Shown: one piece after another, positions 31,594-42,889 of the stretch
Layout of the letters: each line of letters opens with the position of its first letter
How positions within the stretch are numbered: position 1 is the stretch's first letter
DNA from: Dryococelus australis
Lineage: Eukaryota; Arthropoda; Insecta; Phasmatodea; Phasmatidae
Assembly: GCA_029891345.1 (NCBI GenBank)
Contig: CM057000.1
Coordinates: 123,551,838 to 123,615,837, forward strand
Reading direction: 5' to 3'
Length of the DNA: 64,000 nucleotides
Position numbers and translations under genes: made by a program
Notes under the pieces: generated by a model
What the model was told of the DNA's origin: nothing
The model's database searches: none
The model's input: only the letters and a program-made list of their open reading frames with translations

Positions 31594-32674
31594 TTACGCG
31601 GTTTTCTCGAGTCTAATATCCCAGGGGCTAAAAAAATTATCATAAAAAGTGTCAAACATTAACCGGAAAAAGTTGTTGTCTCTTTCAATGCGCTGTACAG
31701 ACATTCCGCGAGGTGTCCATACCACGAAGTCACAGAGCGTTCTATCTGCAATCGCCAATTGTCCCTGGACCTGGTAATAGTAATCATGCTTGTTTGAGAT
31801 TCCCTTCATTAATCAAGTTACAATAAAATGATGGTATCTTGACTCGGAGTAAGATTCCTCGCCCTGTACGGAAATTAGCACCTCTACAATCCCGTCGACC
31901 CCAACAACACCGTCTGGTGAAGCAGCAAGCCAGCCTCTTTTTAAATATACGAAAAGGCCACACTTTGACACACGCACTTCGCGTGTGGTCTCGTTCTCTT
32001 TGAGGACAACTTCTTCATTTGCTATTCTGTGTTGTACGACAGCAGAAGATGGTGGTTTAACATACGGTAATTTCTTCACCAGGCTTGCTGTGGCTGTACG
32101 TCGCTTTGCTATTCTGTGTTGTATGACAGCAGAAGATGGTGGTTTAACATACGGTAATTTCTTCACCAGGCTTGCTGTGGCTGTACGTCGCTTTGCTATT
32201 CTGTGTTGTATGACAGCAGAAGATGGCGGTTTAACATACGGTAATTTCTTCACCAGGCTTGCTGTGGCTGTACGTCGCTTTGCTATTCTGTGTTGTACGA
32301 CAGCAGAAGATGGTGGTTTAACATACGGTAATTTCTTCACCAGGCTTGCTGTGGCTGTACGTCGCTTTGCTATTCTGTGTTGTACGACAGCAGAAGATGG
32401 CGGTTTAACATACGGTAATTTCTTCACCAGGCTTGCTGTGGCTGTACGTCGCTTTGCTATTCTGTGTTGTATGACAGCAGAAGATGGCGGTTTAACATAC
32501 GGTAATTTCTTCACCAGGCTTGCTGTGGCTGTACGTCGCTTTGCTATTCTGTGTTGTATGACAGCAGAAGATGGTGGTTTAACATACGGTAATTTCTTCA
32601 CCAGACTTGCTGTGGCTGTACGTCGCTTGCAGACTGCGCCAATGTCGGAGGCAGTGAGCCTCATTTTTCTTTCC
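31594..32674 (-). pseudogene. YqaJ-type nuclease domain exon with internal repeat array (part of a Mutator/YqaJ gene)
   Basis: After an acceptor (TTTCGTTTACAG) the frame reads RKMRLTASDIGAVC, the start of the YqaJ exonuclease/recombinase domain. Seven copies of a 29-residue unit follow, then NEEVVLKENET, VSKCGLFV, RGWLAASPDGVVG and DGIVEV. The expected catalytic Glu-x-Lys-Cys-Pro is broken here. PYRARNLTP, which normally follows, lies in another frame. The original frame stops at 31813. Further on, in yet another frame (31594-31809), come HDYYYQVQGQLAIADRT and FVVWTPRG, the C-terminal YqaJ blocks. At least two frameshifts therefore separate the domain parts. The Asp of SPDG and the Gln of QVQGQ are kept. 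The domain would degrade or resect DNA ends. In arthropods it is found, from memory, attached to Mutator-like transposase domains, as it is here. Confidence 0.8.
32020..32628 (-). repeat. seven in-frame copies of an 87-bp unit inside the YqaJ domain
   Basis: The unit encodes KRRTATASLVKKLPYVKP plus PSSAV(I/V)QHRIA, 29 codons. Copies differ at only a few positions: GTA/GAC against ATG/GAC, and GGT/GGC. They are directly adjacent and all in the coding frame, so 203 residues replace the single unit expected in this domain. The low divergence indicates recent expansion by slippage or unequal exchange. Because 87 is divisible by three, the opposite strand is also open (31985-32680), which is a shadow. 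Confidence 0.95.
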
Positions 32675-33426
32675 CTGTAAACGAAAATAAATACAAATTT
32701 TTTTTATTGTAAAGCATTATGCATGATAATAATTATCGTAAAGTTGTGAGCTATTATAGATACTAAAGGTATGCGCAGAACAAATTCAGCACTAAAATAT
32801 AGTTTTTCATGAAATTAATCAACTTCGTAGAAAACATATAGATACTGCAAATCTAATGATACAACATTTCTCCAGTGCATTACTAAAACATTGCGTGTGG
32901 GTTAATATCGTCAGTTACAGGACTGCTTTGATGCAAAGAGTGAATATTTTGAACAGTTCTAAAGTTACGATACATTATCCATATTCTTAACGCGATCGTG
33001 TGCGTTATTAATTTTCATGAGAAGTAAAAAGTTCAAAAGTCTCCAATTTTTAAAATTTGTGTGCTATCAAGCCTAAGTAAATCAGAGTGGAAACATTTGG
33101 GTAGTTCAATAGTTTTTACTTATAAGCCTTATTTTTTTTATTCGGGAGCAGCGGTTTCAGAAAATGCCTGCAACTGTATGCTATGTAATCCTTAATTGAA
33201 ATTGTCTCATGAGAATTTGTTAATATAAATTGTTGGTTTAAATCAGTTTAAGGGTTCATATGATGTTCCATATATATATAAAAAAAAGAAAAGAAAAAAA
33301 AGTCGTCTCAGTTTAACCAAGGCCGCGGCTTTATCAAAATATACAAAATTAGTGTGTTCTTACTAAGAGAAATATGTGTGGCGAGTTTGATGAACGTCAG
33401 ACTATTGGCGGAGTGTGAATTGTGAG

Positions 33427-33677
33427 ATATTTGGGCAGCTCTTGAAATCTATGGTCCTGAGAGTCTATGAGGGTGAAGCGCCAGAATGCTAGCTAAACCA
33501 GAGGGGAGGGGGGGTAGTAACGGGAGATTCCCGAGAAAGCCCGCTGACCAGTGGCATTGTCCGGCCCGTTTCCCCCTAGCGAAAATACGGGAATGTGACG
33601 CCGACCAGGAATGGAACCAGGATTGTCTTGGTGTGAAGCGAACGCTGTATCTAGCGCTACACTACCGCGGCCCCCGG
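33427..33677 (-). mobile_element. tRNA-derived SINE-1 in the Mutator/YqaJ intron
   Basis: The reverse complement shows GGGGGCCGCGGTAGTGTAGC, box B-like GGTTCCATTCC and the family body GGACAATGCCACTGGTCAGC. It is diverged. It lies in the 1.8-kb interval between the YqaJ exon and the preceding exon. Confidence 0.65.
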
Positions 33678-34344
33678 ACTAAATGGACCCGAGTTTTTGA
33701 TCACAGGCATGATTTTTTTTTTTTTTTTGTGGAATATTCCAAAATGACAAATCTTGTAGGCTATGCATCATAGTATTGAATTTCTCCCACCTTCATACAA
33801 ATTTTGATTCAAAACAGATGAACGGTTCCTGAGATATTACTTATGAACCAAAGATGTTCTGTATATTTTTATTTGACACCGATTATGTGTGGCTGCAGTC
33901 TCACCACTTTAAATTTCCACCAACTACAGTATGTGACATATTTTCCATTATGTTCTCGGCAAAATATCGACTATGCAGTTACATTTAATTTACGCAGGAT
34001 TAAGTAGTTCTAAAAACACTGGGGTGCACAAGATCAAAAATATTTGAAACATGCATTTTACTACGTCTCACAGAAATGTAGTATACTTTTTTTACGCTGT
34101 AATATGTACTTATAACGAGATAGAAACGACGTTCGATGATGAATTGTTTGGTAGCATATGATCGTAATTGTTGTGAATGCGTACACTAATTGGTCGTTCC
34201 ATAATCATCTAGCGATGCACTATTGTTTTGTGTGATCGACTGCTGATATTTCCATGGTCAACAAGTATATTCTTATACAACCATTTATATATAATAAAAT
34301 GAGACGGATCAGCACATAGTGTATAAATAGACAAGTTAAACAGG

Positions 34345-34378
34345 GTCTCCAAAATGTTAACTTTACCATGAATGCACT
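34345..34378. mobile_element. MITE-A right-end fragment
   Basis: CCAAAATGTTAACTTTACCA followed by TGAATGCAC matches the right terminus only, with several changes. Confidence 0.35.
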
Positions 34379-34510
34379 TTAGCAGTGATGCATGTTAAAT
34401 CCAGATAACATAGAAATCTTTTTTCTTTAATTTACGTACCTCTACCACATGCCATTGTCACACTGACCTCTTGTGAGATATTCTATTTCATTTTGCTTTA
34501 CAACATTTAC

Positions 34511-34702
34511 CTGGAGTTTTTTTTTCTATCATAAGTTCGATCTCCTCTGCAGGTATCTCAGGCAACTGGCAGTTTCCCCCGTAGTGGGCACCGTTTTCTT
34601 TGATACCTTATGTCGGAATTGAAGGCATTTCCGGGCCGATGACTTATTTTCCCCTTTCTTTGTTACTAGACGTTTCGCCCTCTGACCTGGATTCTTTCCG
34701 AC
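34511..34702 (-). pseudogene. linker exon of the Mutator/YqaJ gene, frameshifted
   Basis: The acceptor is TCTGTTTTCAG. The frame VGKNPGQRAKRLVTKKGE is Lys/Arg-rich, the basic linker after the transposase domain. Near 34600 the frame shifts. The following frame reads CQLPEIPAEEIELMIE up to an AG/GTAAAT donor, which fits the acidic stretch normally preceding the YqaJ region. The exon ends in a phase that does not match the next exon, consistent with an indel, perhaps in the A9 run at 34517-34525. Confidence 0.6.
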
Positions 34703-34777
34703 CTGAAAACAGATATTCGCGACACACTGCATATTTAAATATAATTATCATTTAACTTAGTTTAATGTTAATTGTAC

Positions 34778-35767
34778 CTTTCTCTTCCAAGCATTGTGTA
34801 TCCAGGATGAACCATGCTGAAAACTAAGGGCCACACCATAACACCTAGTATTGTAAGACCCACGCGTGCTGAAAAACTGCTTGCCATCACTAAACCTTGC
34901 TACGAGACGCATGTAGGTTTCAGCTGAGTTACTTGTTAAATTTGGCACAAGGCTATCACCTTTCGCTGCAAAATTCCCTGTAATTGAAATAATCCTGGCA
35001 AGGAAGTTTCTCGGGGCTGTGTCCAATTCACTGACGCTGGAAATGTTAGCTTTGTTACAAATTTCCTGTCTGCAGTCAGTATGGTTTCCAAAGACATGAT
35101 AAGGAGTAGCTCTTATATAATTTTTCAGTGTAACTACACTTGGGTTTTCTTTTCTGAACTCTTCTGTTATCAGGTGGCGAATTCTCCTTTGAATGTATTT
35201 GATTCGTTTTTGTGTTAAGATTTTCTTATTCTGACAGTTTTCTTTGGATAGCCTGAGCAGGTGTTTATACAATTTTTCCAACAGGTGGTTCGTACACCCT
35301 GTCTTTACAACTTGTAAGCCGTACGGAACACGCTCTGTTATTGCCTTCTGTACAGAAGAATCTCCATCCCCAATATACTTTAAATATCGAAGACCACGTG
35401 TCTTTTCACTGGCTTTGAAACCCTCAAACAGTATATCGCTTTCCATGGTAGATGAACAACTAGACCAATTTTTGTAGCAATTGTGTTCGTTAGGTTTTTG
35501 TTTCCTGGTTTCTGCAGGAGAACAGATACTGCAATACATATTTCTTAATCCTAGAAATAATAATTTTCCCGTCTTCTTTCCAGCGAGTATGGCGACGCCC
35601 GATTTGGCAACATAGCTGTGTCCGTAAGAGAGATGACTCCATCCTCCGTCTACAATTACCGTTACGTAAGATACTCCATCTTTGTTTACATGTCCTTCTT
35701 CGATGGCGTATTGACGCTCTTCTTCTGCAGCTTGTTCCACAGCCTCAGTCAACGATTCCAGCCACAC
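34778..35767 (-). CDS. Mutator-like transposase catalytic exon (intact, within a decayed gene)
   Basis: This exon of exactly 330 codons lies between an acceptor (TCTATCGCGACAG) and a donor (AAG/GTACAA). It begins VWLESLTEAVEQAAEEE. Conserved blocks follow in order: VTVIVDGGWSHLSYGHSY (about residues 35-55), GKKTGKLLFLG, YCSICSPAETR, HNCYKNWSSCSSTMESDI, IGDGDSSVQKA, a Lys-rich region, YHVFGNHTDCRQEIC, SNSAETYMRLVARFSDGK and ALSFQHGSSWIHNAWKRK. They match the arthropod Mutator-like transposase domain. The acidic residues in VDGGW, GDGDS and SAETYM are candidates for catalysis (inference). The Cys/His pairs suggest bound zinc. The exon itself has no stop or shift. A Met upstream at 35824 is intronic and is not the start. 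Confidence 0.85.
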
Positions 35768-36442
35768 CTGTCGCGATAGAAAAAGATAATTCAATCGTTG
35801 GTTAAAAATAATAAGAATTAACAATAACGAGGATCAGACTTACATCATAACATTAGATTGCAAAATATTTTCCTAAAATACATGGTCAGAATGCTAAAGG
35901 TTTCAGAACACAAATACACTAAATAACTTCCAGCGAACTTATCTTTCCTCAAAAGCCTATATTCAAAGGGGAAGTTGTTACAGTAAACAGGATAAAACTT
36001 TTAAATATGAATCCTCAATGTGAACATAGTATGTAAAAAACGAATCTTTGAGAATGTCAAAGATTTAATGCTTTCGTCTAATTTTATTGCACGTAAAAAA
36101 AGGAAATTATTCGAAATCTGTTAACCAATCAGGGTGTGTATTTCGATTTGGAAATGCGATTCCCGTTTAGTGACACAGACAATATACGATGTCAAGTGAC
36201 AACTTTTCCATTTATTTTTCAACCAAAAGGACCATGATTAGACTATACAGCTGATTTGAGAGAATATGACTGTGCAAGTGTCCGTGTGCTGTTACAGATA
36301 ATGCTGTTTTAAAGAAAAATTAGGTAGTGGTTTAGCACATTTGGTGTAAATTCGTCGCCTAGCCATGTGTTTGCATTCACTACAGAAATGCGTTATTCTT
36401 TTCTTGCTACTTATTATCATGGAATGTAAGAATTTTACTAAC
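35768..36442 (-). other. intron of the Mutator/YqaJ gene
   Basis: The donor GAA/GTTAGT and acceptor GCGACAG/GTG join GAGxISE to VWLESL in phase 0, as the protein family requires. The content is AT-rich without repeats. Confidence 0.6.
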
Positions 36443-36838
36443 TTCTGAGATTTCTTCTTCTTGTTGCTTGAACGTTTTACTGCTGGAGGCTGGAATCTCC
36501 ATCATAGAAAGAAGTTGTTCCATTGCTGAATAACCTTTCCCTGTCATTATTGTACCCCAAGTCGCAGCAGTATTGACTGTGCTACACGGATCTGTATCTA
36601 TTGAAGTTTTGTCTTCGCAAGACTTACACTTGAAATAAAGGACACTTCTTGAGCCAAAACGTTTTTCGCCTTCGTATGAGAAGTAGCCTCTGACTCGGAT
36701 CTTACATTTCAATGTGTGCCTCTCCAAAGCGCTAGCTTCTGATATAACGTGACTTATATTACAAATTCTTCTTCTTCTGCACGCTTCAAGTTTATATCCT
36801 TGTCCCCAACTTCGAGCCGTGTTTCAACCAACAGTTCG
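36443..36838 (-). CDS. N-terminal exon of the Mutator-like transposase
   Basis: The open frame reads RRRICNISHVISEAS, LKCKIRVRGYFSYEGEK, VLYFKCKSCEDKTS, NTAATWGTIMTGKGYSAM, LLSMMEIPASSSKTF and QQEEEISE up to the donor. These are the blocks that precede the catalytic region in this family, including a Cys-x2-Cys pair. The best acceptor (TTTTCCATTGCAG, exon at 36838) is followed in this frame by a stop (36826-36824). A second frame open from the same acceptor (ELLVETRLEVGDKDIN) ends at about 36755. So the exon start is damaged or an upstream exon uses another site. No initiation codon with good context was found. Confidence 0.7.
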
Positions 36839-38237
36839 CTGCAATGGAAAAATTTTCAATTTTATAATTTGACTAACAAGCACATGAAATAGTTCGATTT
36901 TATCGAAAAAGAAAACATGTTTGTTTCAAACGTTGACTCATTTGAATAACAACACATGTCTGACAAAGAGCCAGATAAATATGAAAATCCTAACACATTG
37001 TTCCTCGCGCATCAAGGTATGGTCAACATAGTGATGAGAAGATTGGCGCTAAACGGAGTGGGCGGCCCTACATGAGAGGCCCATTAGAGACGGCCCGAGA
37101 ACAAATACCCCCACCAGTCTACACACACATAAATACCGACACACGTACATCATGTCATTATCCATCGCACTCCTCACTTGGGAAAAACCGCCGGGAAAAA
37201 TTCCCGGATTAAAAACGAATCGGAATCCCTAGCAGCGGGAGGCAGTTGGCAAAACACCGATCCAGCTGTATTTCCAGTGAAAATATAGTATGCGTTTCAA
37301 CCTGTTACCTGTCTTCGAGTTCCTATAGTATGTGGTTCACGTAAAAGTAATTGCAAAGTACACGTGTTCAATATACGAGCTGCAATTATAGGGCATTACA
37401 ATACATTGGATCGCACTCTCCATGTATTGCCTTAATTATGAGAAATTTGTTAGTAAATATTGTTTCCTAAAGTTCACAAATGTTGGTCACAGAGTCGATT
37501 CGATTTGATCAAATATGCTTTGTTAAATCATTTGAATGCAATGACGAAAATTCACTTCAAACGAAGCAATACGTTCATTTGCAATCACACTTCTGACTAA
37601 TTTAGGTTACTGTTTTATCGTGAATCAAAAGGTGAAATTGTATTAGAAAGATTAATTGAATTTCCACGAAATTTTGTTATGACTTTTTGGCAACTCTAAC
37701 AATGGTTTTAAAATTCATCGGAACACTTTATATATGCGTCTTTTTAAACGTGCATGAGCTTTATACGCTAGAAAATAAGATTGTAAATTGGCAAGCTAGA
37801 GTGTCGAAAAAAAATTTTGTTTGTGTGAATCCGTAAGGAAAGGGACAGTAATCCGTCTGTCACCGTCAACAGAAAAATTCCAGTAAGAATTGGATTGTAG
37901 TCAAAACTGAATCTCAGCCGTTAAAGAATACGGTTTGAGATTGTTTTTATTGGAAAGGACTCGTCAAAACAAATCAAACTAGCTCAAATGGCCGAAGTGA
38001 TTATTATCAAATATAAGAGCCATCCTGTTCAAACCAGATTTCAACCAAAAAAAAAAAAACAGTGACACACACATACACACACAACAGACAAAGGGGTCAA
38101 ACTTATAGCAACCTTTTTTTTTTTTGCGTCGGGGGTTAAAAAAGTAAAGTATAAAAATTCTACTAATGTAGCTACAGTGGCGAGATAGAATTATCCCGTA
38201 TCAGTGGAGCGTCACTTGTTACATTAGGTACGCTGCA
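36839..38237. other. intergenic or intron, no feature
   Basis: AT-rich. A palindrome CCGGGAAAAATTCCCGG lies near 37192 and poly(A)/poly(T) runs lie at about 38048 and 38113. Confidence 0.35.
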
Positions 38238-38349
38238 TTAACTGGAAGTATTGGTATTCATACTATCCAAATCCATGAACGTCAGTTCATCAATCACTAG
38301 CATTCTCGTGTCGATCAAGCCATTGGCTGTTGCTTGAGGAGTAGATGTC
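38238..38349 (-). CDS. terminal exon of an unidentified three-exon gene
   Basis: The acceptor CATTGTTTTATAG precedes TSTPQATANGLIDTRM and LVIDELTFMDLDSMNT, ending NTSS and TAA. The first base completes a Leu codon split with the previous exon. The tail is acidic and Ser/Thr-rich with two short hydrophobic patches, as in nuclear protein C-termini. No family is recognised. Confidence 0.55.
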
Positions 38350-38636
38350 CTATAAAACAATGGAATGAAGTAATACTTTACCAAATTAACATCAAAGCAC
38401 TGTCATTCCAGAGTAATCAAAACGATTGATGGCAAACTGGCAATAAAAAAAATTAAGTAAAGTTTCTAATTCGTCTACTAGAAACCCTACAAGAGTATAA
38501 AGAAAATGCCATTGAAGGAGAAAATTAAGCCTAAATACTCTCAAACTTGCGAATAAACATACACATAACTCAATTTATATTTCCAAATTTCGTAACATAT
38601 TTAAATTATGATTATCATAACGTATTTCCTACCTAC

Positions 38637-38804
38637 AGGCGCACTAGCTGATCGACAGGAAACTCGAAGCTTTCAGTCAAGTCACAAACAGGTTGAGTAT
38701 TACAAGGATCCATGTTGCCAGGTGCTACAGCATGTGTCGCAGCATAGAATGTTTCTTTCGTGGTAAAGGCTTGGGAATGTAACGTCGTCTTCATGCTGCA
38801 GTTA
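38637..38804 (-). CDS. middle exon of the unidentified gene
   Basis: The acceptor is CCGTTTTATTTCAG and the donor CCT/GTAGGT. The 55 codons read NCSMKTTLHSQAFTTKE, FYAATHAVAPGNMD, CNTQPVCDLTESFEFP and VDQLVR. Both ends fit their neighbours' phases (one base in, two bases out). No stop occurs in this frame. Confidence 0.55.
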
Positions 38805-41760
38805 CTGAAATAAAACGGATGTTGTTACAGAACGTCAGTCACGCTCCAAAAAAGACACGAACAAAAAAAAAAAAAGTGCTGCAGAAGAGAATCTAAATCA
38901 CAACTCATAGTAATAATGGACATATTGTAGGGATTCTTGACACTGACACAAAGGGACACACATCCGGGAGGGCTTGGGATCAGCTGTCCTGATTTAGACT
39001 TTCAATAGTGTTACCTCCCATTCCCGAATGTCCTACCCCAAAAGAACCGAACCACAGTACAAGACAAACGTTTCGTCTGCTTTGATGAATGGAAACGTGC
39101 ATGGAAGTCTGTTCAACTCGTGCAGAAACATGGTTACATTTAGATGGGGTGAGAAATTTGTAAGTGAAATGTATAAAGTTGTGTGTCTAGGCCTTGATTA
39201 TGGTTTTACGCGACTGTAGAAAACAGCACTACGTTTTTTTTACGTGCGGTTTGTGTCACGGCAGCCGAACTGGAAGAAAGATGACTACACCGTTTCGGCA
39301 CAGCTGAGTGAGAAGGATTTGTTGGGATACGCCAAATGTCATAGTGGTATTTTGTGGGCCTCAGAATAATTTCCTTAGGGCTTGTATTAACAACTCTGGT
39401 TAAATATGGCTGATAACTATTTAGCTGATAGGCTTCCCAACGAAGATCGCCCGCCCTTGCCTATTATGATCTCCAGATAGCGTCCATTTAGCTATCAGCA
39501 TGTTACCAGCCAGTCCCGGTGACAAATAGTTTATTTTGTCGTGTGTTGGCAATGTGTGTTAAAGTTCCGTAAATAATCACACTTCTAATGATTTTCCGGC
39601 ACGAAAATAATAACTCAGAAACAACCGCCTCGTTTCACGTGTACTTCAAGCCATTTAAGTTGATGGCATTATTTTGAAAAACGTTCATATTTACTTTGCA
39701 CTGGATCGTTACATCTTTTAAAGGGTTTGTATTTCTAACTGAAATGAAGTTTCTGAAAGCGAGAGAGGTGAATTTGGTCTAAAATGCCGATTTCTTTAAG
39801 CTTGCCTTGTGCTTTTACGAACAAGGAAGTCGTCGATAGTAATATAGAAAACCCACACGAAATTTTGGGGAACATGGTTGTGTGTGGTTTATTACAGTCC
39901 TAATTGGGCATAAGATAGTGTTACAACACGTCTGTGTTTTTGTTTAATAACGATTATTTGTTACTTGCGCTCCCTGCTATCATGTTGGATAGCACGAGTA
40001 GGCCTATCCTTTACTCCATAAAATTCGCATGTTTGGAACAAAATAACACCGCACTGATCACAGGTTTAGTTTCGTATATGGGTTTATTCATTTGATTATT
40101 GTGTAAGAGCCGACATGACGGAAGTGTTCATTCGTAGGGCCGAGTAACCTAGAACATCCAGGGTAAAACTATTTTCCAACCAACTTCGTGTACATAATTT
40201 GATGAGATAGATTTTTCATTGCTTTCATCATTAAAAAGTTACGTATATAGCAGTAAAGGCATCGTGTGTTTATCATAAGAAGGTTTTTTTTCCTCGCAAT
40301 AGCTCGAACGAGTTTGCAGTTACACTAAATACTGGTTACACGATGTGAAAATCACCTGTGACGGACTTCCGCGATATTTTGTTATGAATGTTAAAAACGT
40401 CTTGATTAGTCTGATAAAATTATTATTAGCTCTAAATGCAGCTACGTAGCCTACTGCCGCTTAAATTAGATTAAGGCCAGAGGTTTGATGGTGTATTGGA
40501 TTAGAGGTTACATGTTTCAGTAATTAGTAAATTATCACGTAAGATTTCAAAAGCATTTTTCAACGTATTAAAATGGATAAAATAGTTATAAATACAGTGT
40601 AAAAAATTGAGCGCCGTAACAGTTTACCTAACTCCAGACCTGAAGTCCTTTCACTCCACATGCCATGTATTTCCTGATATCTTATTCGAAGTTTAATTAA
40701 TGAAATTTCGATTCTCCAGCAGTTCACCTCAGCTGCTCTACTGTTGTGCAAACGGAAAATATGTAGGTAATAACGGCCAATGGGCTAAATTATCCACTTT
40801 TTTTTTGTGTCGGGAGAAAAATCGCTTCGTTTCTGCTGGTTTCGATAGGCATTGTGGCAATGAATTTCGATCACGACACTATAAAAAAAAAATAACTGAT
40901 TTAATATTATAGGTACTATACAATATCATAATTGCTTTGCATTATGTTAGCAGTAGGCCTAACTTTTCGTGACAATTGCACTCCAGGCATTTAGTCTGTC
41001 TCGTGGGATAATCACTGATATTTTCGCCGAAGCATATTGTCACAACATAACCAAATGTTCACAGACAGTAATTCACTCAGAAAATATAGAAAAGGGGTTA
41101 ACAAAACCTACAAACTTGCGAACCCTTGCTAGCAAATACGTTTCTCGGCATTGTAAAAACAGCTGTTTCTACCTACGAGTCAGTGAGCGAATGTGTCGGG
41201 CCAAGCCGTCTATTGTAATCTGCAAGTGATTTGGACATCAAAATTTGTACGTCGCTGACAAGCACAATTTCTTCCTGCTCTATTCTTCATAATTTCACGA
41301 AAATCGTCATAAAAATTTGTCAATAACAATAAAACGTCTCCTACTGCCGCCATTGCAGCAAGGATATATAATCTGAAAAAGACTATCAACAGCTTGAGGC
41401 ACTTGATAGCTTATTCAGAAGACATGCTGCCGAATAGCCATTATTAAGCAGTCGTAATACGTATTTTACTGCTATCTTGATGATACTGTCTATCAGGAAC
41501 TTTATTCAGAGGTGGTAATGCAGGCCCTTAGTATAATGCCTTTATAACCAGTTTCAATTTAAATGTAGGCTACAACAAAAAATTCTGTGTTTTTAATATT
41601 GGTACCCAAAACGTTAATATTCTTAACAAACACAGAACTTTAATGTAATAAATAATGTTTTAACTAAGTAGCGGCACTGGGATTTTTCTGCTCTTGTCTA
41701 CGTACAAATCTGATCTGCTTTTAGGTTGTGTTGTGTGTGTGTCTATATATATATATAGGC

Positions 41761-41795
<35 letters not shown>

Positions 41796-42240
41796 GCGTG
41801 TGTGTGTGTATTGTGTGTGGTCTGCATATATAGACACATATATATATATATACACATATATATATATACACATATATATATGTGTATGTGTATATATATA
41901 TATACACACACACACACACCTGTTTTCCATTCTTCCTAAGGTAGCCTATTTCCCCAAAACGTGTGACGGTACCATGACTAGACTATATTCGACCAACGAT
42001 TTTGCACTGCATGCCATTCTCAGAGGGTTATTGGGTAATCAATGAGTGTACTAGGACACACAAAATGAGAAAATGAGTAATCTAAATAGAAACAACTGGG
42101 CTCCACAGACATAGTACTGGTGTTACCTAAGTAGCACAGCAAGTGTTATAGCTGCACCACTCAGGCTCCTTGCATATTACTTACTTAAATAAGGTATTAT
42201 GAACACTGGCTATTCTTACCTAACATTTTGAGGCGCTTAC
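38805..42240. other. 3.4-kb intron of the unidentified gene
   Basis: AT-rich, with a CA/AT microsatellite (41726-41919). Short frames such as 40969-41229 have no recognisable motif. No transposon ends were identified apart from the microsatellite. Confidence 0.4.
41726..41919. repeat. compound (GT/CA)n and (AT)n microsatellite
   Basis: Alternating blocks of GTGTGT, ATATAT and CACACA over almost 200 bases. All frames here are composition artefacts. Confidence 0.95.
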
Positions 42241-42353
42241 TTCCTATTATTGCTGCGTTTACTCATCATCTTCCGAGAAGGGAATCCTCTACGTTCCTTC
42301 GACTTCTTCTTGTCAGTGTGCATGTCTTCTTCTACCGGCCACGCGTGCCACCA
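42241..42353 (-). CDS. upstream exon of the unidentified gene, basic
   Basis: The acceptor TTTTTATTTGTTAG precedes WWHAWPVEEDMHTDKKK, SKERRGFPSRKMMSK and RSNNR, with a donor GGAA/GTAAGC. The Lys/Arg clusters look like a nuclear localisation signal. The two leftover bases plus the first base of the 38637-38804 exon make Asn. The three exons total 393 bases, exactly 130 codons plus stop. An earlier exon must exist, since no Met opens this one. A MITE-A lies 20 bases upstream, in the previous intron. Confidence 0.55.
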
Positions 42354-42373
42354 CTAACAAATAAAAATTAGTA

Positions 42374-42620
42374 TATGCCGTTCACCTTAAAGTGAACACG
42401 TTTTGAAGCTGTATCATCAGACATAATAACCAATAAATACCTCTTATTGTGACCTCGGACTTTTGGTTTTGGTTTTGGGTATAGTGAATGTATACACTGT
42501 GTTTATTACTCACATGGCAGGTTTTACACTAACAAGTGTTCTTTAGCAGGATATGAATTGGTCGAAAGAAAAAAGTAACTAGGGCTTCAAAAGTGCTCAC
42601 TTGATCGTGAACGGCCTATA
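42374..42620 (+). mobile_element. MITE-A, short form
   Basis: The left end is ATGCCGTTCACCTTAAAGTG and the right end AAAGTGCTCACTTGATCGTG followed by AACGGCCTATA. Confidence 0.7.
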
Positions 42621-42856
42621 ACAGTTGTGCATCCCAGAAAAAACTACGCGACGAGTGATGTGCGACTGGTTTGGGTAAACTAGTTTGAGCAATACCCAGC
42701 TGTTAACGACAACACTCAAGGTCGTACACCATGGTGGTACTTAGGAGGCGTAGGGCATGACGTCATATTGCCAGGGCTATCATTCTCGGATGGAGGGCCT
42801 TCCGAGAATGATAGCTCGGTACGCCATCGCGCCTCACCTGCAGGCATCGGAAACCG

Positions 42857-42889
<33 letters not shown>

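Noticed and set aside
31985-32680. 231-codon plus-strand frame opposite the YqaJ exon
   Set aside because: It is open only because the 87-bp repeat unit is a multiple of three. It has no start context, splice site or family match, while the minus strand shows clear domain motifs.
41660-42045. Tyr/Ile/His-rich frames
   Set aside because: They are translation products of an AT/CA microsatellite.
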